Shown: piece by piece, positions 1 to 6,841 of the stretch
Position numbering within the stretch: the stretch's first letter is position 1
Layout of the letters: the number at the start of each line of letters is the position of its first letter
Assembly: GCA_964371945.1 (NCBI GenBank)
Contig: CAYJPA010000084.1
Location: 1-26,444, forward strand
Length of the DNA stretch: 26,444 nt
Reading direction: 5' to 3'
Source of the DNA: CAYJPA01 sp964371945
GTDB lineage: Bacteria > Chloroflexota > Chloroflexia > Thermomicrobiales > UBA6265
The notes under the pieces: model-generated
The model's database searches: none
What the model saw: the letters and a program-made list of their open reading frames with translations, nothing else
Told to the model about the DNA's origin: nothing
Position numbers and translations under genes: made by a program

Positions 1-172
1 ACCATAGCGATCACCGTAAGTCAACCCTAGCACGGGACACAACACTAGCATCGGCTGCTGATTAGTGGTGGCATTGATGTAATCAGTGCTTTTCGTGCAC
101 GCTGGCTGAAGCCTCCGGCGCGGAAGCCTGCGGCTGGCTCCCCTACATGATTGCCGCGCGGTTCCCTTACAC

Positions 173-190
173 AAGTGCTGAGCACTTTTT
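173..190 (+). terminator. Small hairpin with T-run, possible terminator
   Basis: AAGTGC and GCACTT form a 6-bp stem with a three-base loop, followed by TTT. It could end transcription from a gene left of the window before the riboswitch transcript begins. The stem is short and AT-rich, so confidence is low. I see no gene in bases 1-242. Confidence 0.35.
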
Positions 191-242
191 CCTCGTGTGT
201 CTATATCTGGTGTTGACGGGCCAACAGCGTGCCGCTATATTG

Positions 243-440
243 CGGTCGTTGTTGGTTCGCCGGTTTTGCGACCGGTGACGTAAGAGGGAACCCGGTGTGA
301 TTCCGGGGTTGCCCCGCAGCGGTATCGAGGAACGACCACCGTCACAAGCACTGGCCGGACTAGGCTGGGAAGCGACGGTCAGTAGGAGACGGCTCGCGCT
401 GAGTCGATTTGCCTCGAAGCCCGAAGACCTGCCGATGACC
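243..440 (+). ncRNA. Cobalamin (B12) riboswitch upstream of metE
   Basis: This is a B12-sensing leader RNA. The conserved core is readable: GAGGGAACCCGGTG near 285-298, the GCCCCGCAGCGGT element at 311-323, GCTGGGAAGCG near 364-374, and the B12-box-like AAGCCCGAAGACCTGCC at 417-433. The order and spacing match the cobalamin riboswitch family. The downstream metE is a standard target: cobalamin binding is expected to switch off the B12-independent enzyme when B12 is available. The outer limits are approximate, set by weak GGTC/GACC pairing of the closing stem (about 244 with 440). About 190-230 nt separate the core from a zinc-ribbon ORF and 440 nt from metE, so the expression platform must lie in that interval. 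Confidence 0.92.
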
Positions 441-468
441 CGCGTCGTAAAGGCGCGGAATGACCCGA

Positions 469-484
469 ACTTCCGCGGGGAGGT
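469..484 (+). promoter_or_regulatory. Possible Shine-Dalgarno-sequestering hairpin
   Basis: ACTTCC (469-474) can pair with GGAGGT (479-484) across a GCGG loop, with one G-U pair. GGAGGT is an excellent ribosome binding site placed 6 nt before an in-frame GTG at 491. It lies about 30 nt beyond the riboswitch core, where a translational expression platform would sit. This is a structural inference from reading the sequence. Confidence 0.4.
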
Positions 485-488
485 GGAC

Positions 489-535
489 GGGTGGGTCTTC
501 GGCATTTCCTGCCGATCTTCCACCCACTCCCCCCC
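489..535 (+). promoter_or_regulatory. GC-rich hairpin in the metE leader
   Basis: GGGTGG (489-494) pairs with CCACCC (520-525), and CGGCA (500-504) with TGCCG (510-514), separated by a 5x5 internal loop. A C-run rather than a T-run follows, so it is not a textbook intrinsic terminator. It could be part of the expression platform or a pause site. Confidence 0.3.
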
Positions 536-628
536 AACTGCTTTGGTTTGCGATTCCAGGTCTTCCGCGGCTTTTGCCGTTGGATACGTTCGTGGGCCCT
601 GCGCGGTTCGCGAACGAGCGATCGAGAC

Positions 629-877
629 ATGGAACGCAGTTCGCGCGCACAACAAGACGGACGCGGCATGCTTGTGGTTGAGTGCAGGACCTGTCATGCA
701 TCCGTGCCGGTGGCATTGACCGAGCTCTTGGAAGGCCGGCCATCAGCTTGTCCATGTGGAATCAAGATCGCGACCGCGGATTGCGCGGGATTTAGGGAAA
801 TCGTGGCGGCGCTTCGTTCGATCGAACACTTCGCCCAACGATATTCCAATCTGAGCTCTATCGAATTGAGGAGATAA
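629..877 (+). CDS. Small zinc-ribbon-like protein upstream of metE
   Basis: An 82-residue ORF lies between the B12 riboswitch and metE. Its C-terminal 69 residues carry a Cys-x2-Cys pair (CRTC) and, about 20 residues later, a Cys-x-Cys pair (CPCG), followed by a likely helical tail. This suggests a small zinc-binding knuckle, though I do not recognise the family. The frame is open further back, to GTG 491 behind a perfect GGAGGT, giving 128 residues; ATG 668 would give 69. The sequence before 629 looks unlike a normal protein, so 629 or 668 is preferred. The stop is only 2 nt before metE, and the last codons (AGG AGA TAA) form part of the metE ribosome binding site, implying translational coupling. 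Function is unknown. Confidence 0.5.
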   Translation: MERSSRAQQDGRGMLVVECRTCHASVPVALTELLEGRPSACPCGIKIATADCAGFREIVAALRSIEHFAQRYSNLSSIELRR

Positions 878-879
878 CG

Positions 880-3186
880 ATGGCCATCGCAACAATTCCA
901 GGCTACCCGCGGATCGGAAGATCCCGTGAGTTGAAATGGGCGCTCGAGGAGTTTTGGGCTGGTAAACGATCCGAGCAAGAGCTCATGGAGGCTGCCGCGA
1001 CAGTTCGCGCTTCGAACTGGGAGCGGCAGATCGGCGCCGGTCTCGACCTCATACCGGTCAACGACTTTTCGCTTTACGATCAGGTGTTGGATACATCGAT
1101 CCTGACCGGTGCGATTCCCGCGAGATACCTCACTGGAGATGCTGACCCGGGGCTTGATACGTACTTTGCGATGGCCCGCGGGAAGTCCAGCGCGGATAAC
1201 GTCTCCGCGATGGATATGACGAAGTGGTTCGATACGAACTATCACTATCTTGTGCCAGAGCTCGCGGCAAATCAGCGCTTTGCACTTTCGGCAGACAAGC
1301 CGCTCGCCGAACTGGACGCATCGCGGGGACTTGGAGTCCAGCGCAAGGCCGCACTGATCGGTCCGATTTCGTTTCTTCTGCTTAGCACAAATGCCGGCAG
1401 CGACGCGACTCCGCTGGTGCATTTTGACCGGCTCCTGCCGGTGTACCGTGAATTGGTCGGTCGACTCGCGGCGGCCGGCGTCGAATGGATCCAGTTCGAT
1501 GAGTCGGCGCTCGTCAGAGAGACGACACCAGAAACCGAAGAGGCGCTCACTCGCGCCTACACAGACCTTGCCAGCGCACGACGCGATACCAAAATCATTG
1601 TCCACACCGCGTATGGGCATGTCGGGCCCTCTTACCAAACGCTGACTTCGCTGCCGGTCGATGGCTTCGGATTCGATTTCACCCGCGGACCTGAAACGCT
1701 CGATCTGATCCGACGGCATGGTTTTCCGGAAGGTCGCCGGATTGCCGCCGGTGTGGTCGATGGCCGCAACGTGTGGGTCAACGATCTCGATGCCTCGCTC
1801 GAACTGCTCGGGATACTTGCGGAAATTGTCGGGCCGGAGCAGTTGATGGTATCGAGCTCCTGCTCACTCCAGCACGTGCCGTACGATGTCCGGCTCGAAA
1901 CAGGAATCGCACCGGAAGTCCGCCCGTGGCTCGCGTTCGCCGAACAGAAGCTCGACGAGGTCGTCACACTCACGAAGGCGCTCAATGACGGTATCGAATC
2001 GGTTGCCGAGCCGTTCTCCGCAAATCGAGCGATTCGTGCTGCCGCTGCCGGTTCTTCATTGAGACGAAATCCGGCAGTTCGCTCACGTCTCGATTCGTTG
2101 CCGCTAAACGCCGGTAGGCGTGCGCTACCGTTCTCCGAACGCGCGCGCCTGCAGGATGAGCGGCTCCACCTTCCCTCGCTTCCGACGACGACGATCGGAT
2201 CGTTTCCGCAGACCGGCGAGCTGCGCGCGGCGAGGAGGAAATTCGAGCGCGGCGAAACTGATCTCGCGACGTACGAAGAGGTGATCTCGAACTACATTCA
2301 AGAGACGATCGCTGAACAAGAAGCGCTCGGTTTGGATGTGCTGGTTCACGGTGAGCCAGAGCGCAATGACATGGTGCAGTACTTCGGCGAGCAGCTCGAG
2401 GGATTCATCTTTACGCACTACGGCTGGGTCCAGAGTTACGGTTCGCGCTGCGTTCGTCCGCCGATCATCGTCGGGGATGTATCACGTCCGGGTCCGATGA
2501 CCGTTCGTTGGGCGACCTACGCGCAGTCGCTGACTTCACTTCCCGTCAAAGGAATGCTTACGGGACCGGTCACGATTCTCAACTGGTCGTTCGTGCGCGA
2601 TGATCAACCGCGCTCGGAAACCTGCCGGCAGATCGCGCTTGCAATCAGGGACGAAGTGGCTGATCTCGAAGCGGCCGGTATCGCGGTCATTCAGATCGAT
2701 GAGCCCGCACTCCGTGAGGGCCTGCCATTGCGGCGCGCGGATTGGGATGACTATCTGGAATGGGCCGTGGCCTGCTTCCGATTGGCCTCCGGTGGCGCCA
2801 AACCCGAGACGCAAATCCATACGCACATGTGCTACAGCGAATTTGGCGATGTGATCGATTCGATCGCCGCGCTCGACGCCGACGTGCTCTCGATCGAGAA
2901 CGCGAGATCCGGTCTCGAGCTGCTAGATGTCTTTCGCCGCCACGGCTATCAAAACGGCATCGGTCCCGGCTTGTTCGACATCCACTCGCCTCGGATTCCA
3001 CCGGTCGAGGAGATGGCGGCCAATTTGCGCGCAACGCTGACCGTACTCGATCCCAAGCAGGTCTGGGTCAATCCTGATTGCGGCCTGAAGACTCGCCGGC
3101 CCGCGGAAGCTGAGGCCGCGCTTGGCAACATGGTCGCGGCCGCCCGCGCAATGCGGTATGCGCTCCAGTCCAAGCAACAGGTTTGA
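880..3186 (+). CDS. metE: 5-methyltetrahydropteroyltriglutamate-homocysteine methyltransferase (cobalamin-independent methionine synthase)
   Basis: Cytoplasmic zinc enzyme making methionine from homocysteine and 5-methyltetrahydrofolate polyglutamate without B12. At 768 residues it has the usual MetE length, with both halves of the double barrel. The N-terminal domain opens with IPGYPRIGRSRELKWALE. The catalytic half includes LPTTTIGSFPQT, VHGEPERNDMVQYFGE and IQIDEPALREGLP. The zinc ligands are visible: His and Cys in HTHMCYSEF, Glu in SIENARS and Cys in NPDCGLKTR. The ATG at 880 has a GAGGAG ribosome binding site at 868-873, which overlaps the end of the preceding small ORF. Expression is expected to be repressed by B12 through the upstream riboswitch, which fits a genome that also has or imports B12. 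The reading frame is undamaged. Confidence 0.97.
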   Translation: MAIATIPGYPRIGRSRELKWALEEFWAGKRSEQELMEAAATVRASNWERQIGAGLDLIPVNDFSLYDQVLDTSILTGAIPARYLTGDADPGLDTYFAMARGKSSADNVSAMDMTKWFDTNYHYLVPELAANQRFALSADKPLAELDASRGLGVQRKAALIGPISFLLLSTNAGSDATPLVHFDRLLPVYRELVGRLAAAGVEWIQFDESALVRETTPETEEALTRAYTDLASARRDTKIIVHTAYGHVGPSYQTLTSLPVDGFGFDFTRGPETLDLIRRHGFPEGRRIAAGVVDGRNVWVNDLDASLELLGILAEIVGPEQLMVSSSCSLQHVPYDVRLETGIAPEVRPWLAFAEQKLDEVVTLTKALNDGIESVAEPFSANRAIRAAAAGSSLRRNPAVRSRLDSLPLNAGRRALPFSERARLQDERLHLPSLPTTTIGSFPQTGELRAARRKFERGETDLATYEEVISNYIQETIAEQEALGLDVLVHGEPERNDMVQYFGEQLEGFIFTHYGWVQSYGSRCVRPPIIVGDVSRPGPMTVRWATYAQSLTSLPVKGMLTGPVTILNWSFVRDDQPRSETCRQIALAIRDEVADLEAAGIAVIQIDEPALREGLPLRRADWDDYLEWAVACFRLASGGAKPETQIHTHMCYSEFGDVIDSIAALDADVLSIENARSGLELLDVFRRHGYQNGIGPGLFDIHSPRIPPVEEMAANLRATLTVLDPKQVWVNPDCGLKTRRPAEAEAALGNMVAAARAMRYALQSKQQV

Positions 3187-3206
3187 CGCGATCTGGGCAC
3201 TTGTTG

Positions 3207-3602
3207 TCAGGCGTTCGAGATCGGGTCAGGTTGGCAGAGTGACGGGCAACTTCCGTGGCGCTGGTCCTTGAGCACATCGCCGACTGAAGCCATCAATCCA
3301 TCCAGCGTAAATGGTTTGCGTACTAGTGCATCGGCGAGGTGCCGTGGCAGCGCGTTCATGCCTGTCAGCAGGATGACGGGCACCTGGATTCCCTGGGTGC
3401 GGAGGAGCTCCACGAGTCGCACACCGGTCAAATTCGGCATCACCATGTCGCTGACGATCAGATCGGGCCGCCGCCGGCGCATGGCATCGATCGCCTCATA
3501 ACCATCTGTCGCAAGCGCCACCTCAAATCCTTCCGATTCGAAGAGCTCACTCAACAAATCTCGACTGATGGGATCGTCGTCGACCACAAGAACCTGGCGC
3601 AT
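3207..3602 (-). CDS. Single-domain response regulator (CheY-like receiver)
   Basis: A 131-residue receiver domain with no output domain. The acidic pair is in VVDDDP near residues 8-10, the phospho-acceptor Asp in LIVSDMVMP near residue 52, the switch Thr in ILLTGM, and the conserved Lys in VRKPFT. Family knowledge says such proteins receive a phosphoryl group from a histidine kinase and act through protein contacts, or serve as phosphate sinks. No kinase gene is present here, so it is an orphan. The ATG is preceded by GGAG at 6-nt spacing. It converges with metE with only 20 bp between the stops. Confidence 0.88.
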   Translation of the reverse strand: MRQVLVVDDDPISRDLLSELFESEGFEVALATDGYEAIDAMRRRRPDLIVSDMVMPNLTGVRLVELLRTQGIQVPVILLTGMNALPRHLADALVRKPFTLDGLMASVGDVLKDQRHGSCPSLCQPDPISNA

Positions 3603-3864
3603 AGCAAACTCCGCGCGCTATCCCGTCGAAGCGCGTATTGACGATTCGGTGCAGAATCGGGGCCGCCAGTTGCCGAAACCGCCCGATGAAACGCTTAGCA
3701 GCGCGCGATCAGGACTTTTGGATAAGCCTTGAAGTTCAGTAGCCGTCCTGCTGAACGCCGTTGAAATCGGTGATTTCACCGATGCTCGTCACTGCCTCCA
3801 GGAGCAGACTGGGAACTGGAGTGAACGACTGGTTCATCCCGTGGAATAGTGACGGAGAGCGACG

Positions 3865-4125
3865 ATGAACGGTGATGGCGCGCATGCACGTGCATCTTGG
3901 CAACAGTGGTCGGTTTGGCTGGCACGAACCGGGTATTCCGATATGGAGCATTCGACGATTGTGACCCAACAACAGATCAACCGGGCACAGATCGAAGAAG
4001 CGGTACGGACGCCGGCCAAGATCTACGCGGCTGCTCTGGAAATCGAGAGGGCATGGGATGCCAGGGCGCAAGCGGAGGTGTCGCAACCCGTAATGCTGGT
4101 CCGCGTGGACGAGGCAATCGTGTAG
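3865..4125 (+). CDS. Hypothetical small protein (86 aa)
   Basis: An 86-residue ORF with a credible GGAGAG ribosome binding site 6-8 nt before its ATG. The middle (about residues 35-66) is predicted helical with many Ala, Glu and Arg residues, and no known domain is recognised. A competing minus-strand frame of 150 codons covers the same DNA (3736-4188), but its composition is rich in His, Pro, Arg and Cys and looks like a shadow. It stands alone between the response regulator and the toxin-antitoxin pair. Confidence is limited because there is no homology signal. Confidence 0.35.
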   Translation: MNGDGAHARASWQQWSVWLARTGYSDMEHSTIVTQQQINRAQIEEAVRTPAKIYAAALEIERAWDARAQAEVSQPVMLVRVDEAIV

Positions 4126-4215
4126 TTGAGCGGTTGGCACGAGCGCATCGACGACCACGTACCTATTGAGTGTCGAATGTTGCGTCACGTGGGCGGATCG
4201 AAACGAAGCGTCCTG

Positions 4216-4614
4216 CTACCGTTCCAGCGCCTGGATGACGGCCTCAGGGTTTGCATCGATCACGCGCAGAAGCGCTTTCGCGGCGCTGTCTGGAAACTTC
4301 TTGCCCTGCTCCCAGTCACGGATCGTTCCCAGTGGACGTTGAAACTTCACCGAGAACTCCTCTTGGGTCAGGTGCATTCGTTTTCGGATCAGCCGTGGAT
4401 TCGGAACCGGTCTCATACGCGCCAACTCCTCGTCGGAGATTGGCGGGTTATCTTCGTCCGCCAGCGCGTTCGCCTCGACCTCTTCCTCGGTCATGGCGTC
4501 CACGCGCGCCCAATCGGTGCGGTCTTCGAATGGACGAGTTGAGCCGTCAGGAAGTACCTGAACAACCGTCCCATCAGCCAGTAGTCTTGCTCTGATCATA
4601 TTTGATTCGCTCAT
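4216..4614 (-). CDS. Helix-turn-helix antitoxin of a BrnT-type toxin-antitoxin pair
   Basis: A 132-residue protein whose C-terminal half carries an XRE-type helix-turn-helix: IRKRMHLTQEEFSVKFQ, then LGTIRDWEQGKKFPDS near residues 78-110. The N-terminal part is acidic (MTEEEVEANALADEDNPP), which in BrnA-like antitoxins is the toxin-binding side. It overlaps the 3' end of the upstream toxin gene by 41 nt if the first ATG is used, or 26 nt from the ATG at 4599. Toxin-first order with overlap is typical of brnTA. The protein probably neutralises the toxin and represses the shared promoter at 4874-4901. A HigA-like name would also be defensible. Confidence 0.8.
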   Translation of the reverse strand: MSESNMIRARLLADGTVVQVLPDGSTRPFEDRTDWARVDAMTEEEVEANALADEDNPPISDEELARMRPVPNPRLIRKRMHLTQEEFSVKFQRPLGTIRDWEQGKKFPDSAAKALLRVIDANPEAVIQALER

Positions 4615-4855
4615 TCGTTCTTGCCCTCCGAGCGGAGATAATTCGTCGCTTGGCGTCTCGGTCGGTGAAGATGACAGTTATCAGGCGACTTTCGATCATT
4701 CCGACAGCTTTGAATCTCCGTTCGCCAAACTCAGGTCTGGTAACTTCCTCTGCAAACATGTGGGGATCTAGGAAGACCAAGATTGCGCGGTTGAAACTAA
4801 TGTTGGGCTTTGTGACATTGGCGGTTTCCTTATTCGGGTCCCATTCATACTCCAC
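4574..4855 (-). CDS. brnT: BrnT family toxin (DUF497)
   Basis: A 93-residue protein with the BrnT pattern: start EYEWDPNKETANVTK, middle FLDPHMFAEE, core GMIESRLITVIFTDRD, and the signature RRIISARRARTNERIKY at the end. BrnT toxins are RelE-fold ribonucleases that block translation until bound by the partner antitoxin. The start is GTG at 4855 with a GGGAGGA ribosome binding site 3-5 nt upstream. The usual Lys-His after the N-terminal NxxK segment reads Lys-Pro (TKPNISF), a departure from the family pattern that may affect activity. The gene is first in a two-gene operon with the HTH protein. Confidence 0.85.
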   Translation of the reverse strand: MEYEWDPNKETANVTKPNISFNRAILVFLDPHMFAEEVTRPEFGERRFKAVGMIESRLITVIFTDRDAKRRIISARRARTNERIKYDQSKTTG

Positions 4856-4873
4856 CGTCCTCCCTCCGCCGAT

Positions 4874-4901
4874 ATTCTACTGCTATGTAGTAGTATGTCA
4901 A
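4874..4901 (-). promoter_or_regulatory. Promoter and putative operator of the toxin-antitoxin operon
   Basis: On the minus strand TTGACA (4896-4901) and TAGAAT (4874-4879) are separated by 16 bp, a strong sigma70-type promoter 19 nt before the toxin start. The spacer contains an inverted repeat, CTACT and AGTAG separated by 7 bp, a natural operator for the HTH antitoxin. This would give the autoregulation usual for such operons. Confidence 0.65.
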
Positions 4902-4949
4902 GCAGATGCTTGACTAGTGGAGCTCGAAGCGGGTGGGTCCGTATTCGGG

Positions 4950-5150
4950 CGGAAACGCCATGAAACGGTCACTGTTCCTTGCATGTTTGGGTGGAACGCG
5001 CACTGATATGTGTAGATCCCCGGCCGGTCGAACGTGAAGCTGCCGGATTGCCCGGGATCGAGCTGACCGGGATCGAGGTCGCCGTCTTCGGCGATCGCGG
5101 TATGAGGCGCTGGGCCCTCATTGGTTCAGGTGACGGTCGCGCCCTCGAAT
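4950..5150 (-). pseudogene. Decayed cupredoxin (plastocyanin/azurin-like) gene fragment
   Basis: Minus-strand translation gives a clear C-terminal cupredoxin segment: ATVT, stop, TNEGPAPHTAIAED, then SGSFTFDRPGIYTYQCAFH and PNMQGTVTVS. All type-1 copper ligands expected in this region are present: His in PHT, Cys in YQC, His in AFHP and Met in NMQG. The stop (TGA at 5126-5128) sits where cupredoxins have Trp (TVTWTN), so it looks like TGG changed to TGA. No N-terminal half, signal peptide or start is found upstream. Known relatives are small extracytoplasmic electron carriers. This copy is a truncated relic. Confidence 0.8.
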
Positions 5151-5232
5151 AGGCGTTCGGAGTTGCATGCGTGTGATGTCTGCCGGCCGCGTCGAAGCCG
5201 GGGGGCGTACGGGGATGGATTGACCAAAGCGG

Positions 5233-6516
5233 CTAGGCAGTTGTCGCGGCCGGTGCGAGGCGGCGACTAAAGGCGAATGCGGCGGCGGCGCCGACCGCGA
5301 GCAGGATCACGCCGGTTCCCAAAAAGGTCGCTCGGAATCCGAGCGTGGTCGCCATTCCAGAACCGGCGAGCGGACCAAAGGTGCCGCCGAGCGAGCCCGC
5401 GGCGGCGGTGATGCCGAAGATGGTGCCGCGGCGGTCGCTTGGAGTCGCATTCGCGATCAGGGCATTTGCCGCGGGAATCATTCCGCCGGCGGCAATGCCG
5501 AACAGGCCCTGTAACGCGATGAGCTGCCAAACGCCGGTAACTGCCGCCATCGGGAGATAGATCGCGCCGGCTCCAATGATGCTGCCGAGCAGGATGCGGC
5601 GATGTCCGACCCTGTCCCCGCGCCGGCCGAGAAAGATTGAGGCGATCGCGCTCGTCAGGCCCAACAAGCCGAGCGCTATTCCGGCCAGGGAGGCAGCTCG
5701 TTCATCGCCGCGATCACCGACCATCTTGCCGACATGCTCGACATAGAGCGGCAGGATCGGCCGGGTGCTCATTTGCGCGAAGCGGACGGCGAAGAGGATC
5801 GCGATCATCGTCATCAACATCGGGGTCAGGACCCATTCGATGCCCTTGCGGAACGACTGGGACTCCCGCATCTTGTGCTGGGCGACGCGCTTGAAATTCT
5901 CTTTGACGAAAAAGAGCACGATAAGTCCCGCACAACCGAGCATCGAGCCTGATATGGCAAACGTCGCCCGGTAACCGATCTCATCGGCGAGCATGCCGCC
6001 GAGAAACGGTCCGAGCGAGGCGCCGGAGAAGACCGAGGTCGATACCAGACCGAGACTAAAACCGAGCCGGTCTTTGGGCGCAGAAACGGCGACCAGCGCG
6101 GTCGAAGCCGTCACCGTGCCGGTCAGCGCGCCCTCGAGAAAGCGAAGCGTCAGAAGATGCCAGGGAGCGGTTGCTAGACCCATCAAGGAAACCGTCAACG
6201 TTGCGCCGAACATCGCGCGGATGAGCATCGGTTTGCGGCCGCGGCGATCCGACACGATTCCCCAGAGCGGCGCGGAGATGACCATCACGCCGCCGCCACC
6301 GGCAGCGATGAGACCCGACCAGATCGCGGCGGAATCAGTGGAATCCGCGCCGAGCGTTTTTAAATAGAAGGGAAGAAAGGATTCGCGAAGAGAGAAGCCA
6401 ATGATGGCCAGCGCCTGCGCGATCGTGATCGCGTAGAGGTTGCGCCGCCACGCGATCGCCTCAAGAGTGCGTCTTTGGGCGCGAGGAATGGCTTCGCCAA
6501 GGTCATCCATCTTCAT
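5233..6516 (-). CDS. MFS transporter, DHA1-type (multidrug efflux-like)
   Basis: A 427-residue membrane protein with about 12 hydrophobic segments, the normal length for a DHA1 drug:H+ antiporter. The loop-2 motif A appears as GIVSDRRGRKPMLIRAM near residue 85, and its second-half echo as FLGRRGDRVGHRR near residue 300. The central region has ASLGPFLGGMLADEIGYR, resembling motif C. The N-terminus is cytoplasmic and basic (AIPRAQRRTLEAIAWRRN). The first ATG has no obvious ribosome binding site and another in-frame ATG lies two codons later, so the exact start is uncertain. It is a single gene next to the cupredoxin relic. The substrate cannot be read from sequence. Confidence 0.9.
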   Translation of the reverse strand: MKMDDLGEAIPRAQRRTLEAIAWRRNLYAITIAQALAIIGFSLRESFLPFYLKTLGADSTDSAAIWSGLIAAGGGGVMVISAPLWGIVSDRRGRKPMLIRAMFGATLTVSLMGLATAPWHLLTLRFLEGALTGTVTASTALVAVSAPKDRLGFSLGLVSTSVFSGASLGPFLGGMLADEIGYRATFAISGSMLGCAGLIVLFFVKENFKRVAQHKMRESQSFRKGIEWVLTPMLMTMIAILFAVRFAQMSTRPILPLYVEHVGKMVGDRGDERAASLAGIALGLLGLTSAIASIFLGRRGDRVGHRRILLGSIIGAGAIYLPMAAVTGVWQLIALQGLFGIAAGGMIPAANALIANATPSDRRGTIFGITAAAGSLGGTFGPLAGSGMATTLGFRATFLGTGVILLAVGAAAAFAFSRRLAPAATTA

Positions 6517-6841
6517 GAAAGTTTAGCAGTTAAGCTCGGAGCCGTTAGCTACAAGCCTCAAGCTACGGGCTCCAAGCCGCAAGGATTTGGCTGAACGGTG
6601 GGTGAGTCGAAACTGACTTGAGTTTGCGGCGAGTTGCTGAGGGATTGAACAGTTGTGCTTGGCAGGATTCGTGCGTGTTGCCGTGTTTGGCAGTCGTGAA
6701 GGCAACGGAACGTACATTGCGATTGGTCTTGACAACGGCGAAGGTCTGACAATGCCGGCGTTTGCCCGCGGTGTGACTCTTGATCGAAACGAACGCTTGG
6801 CAGATTCGCCGCCTTACGCTTGACGCTTCAGAGGACCTGGT
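6517..6841. other. Intergenic region with imperfect hairpin and AAGC-rich words
   Basis: There is no gene. Bases 6538-6573 fold as a hairpin: GGAGCC..TAGCT pairs with AGCTA..GGCTCC around a 10-base loop, with two mismatches. It is made of recurring AGCTAC, CAAGC and GGCTCC words, like REP-type intergenic elements. It begins 22 bp upstream of the minus-strand MFS start. The rest carries the divergent promoters I cannot place with confidence. Confidence 0.45.

Noticed and set aside
3736..4188. 150-codon minus-strand frame across the small plus-strand ORF
   Set aside because: Composition rich in His, Pro, Cys and Arg, no domain, and weaker start signals than the plus-strand ORF at 3865.
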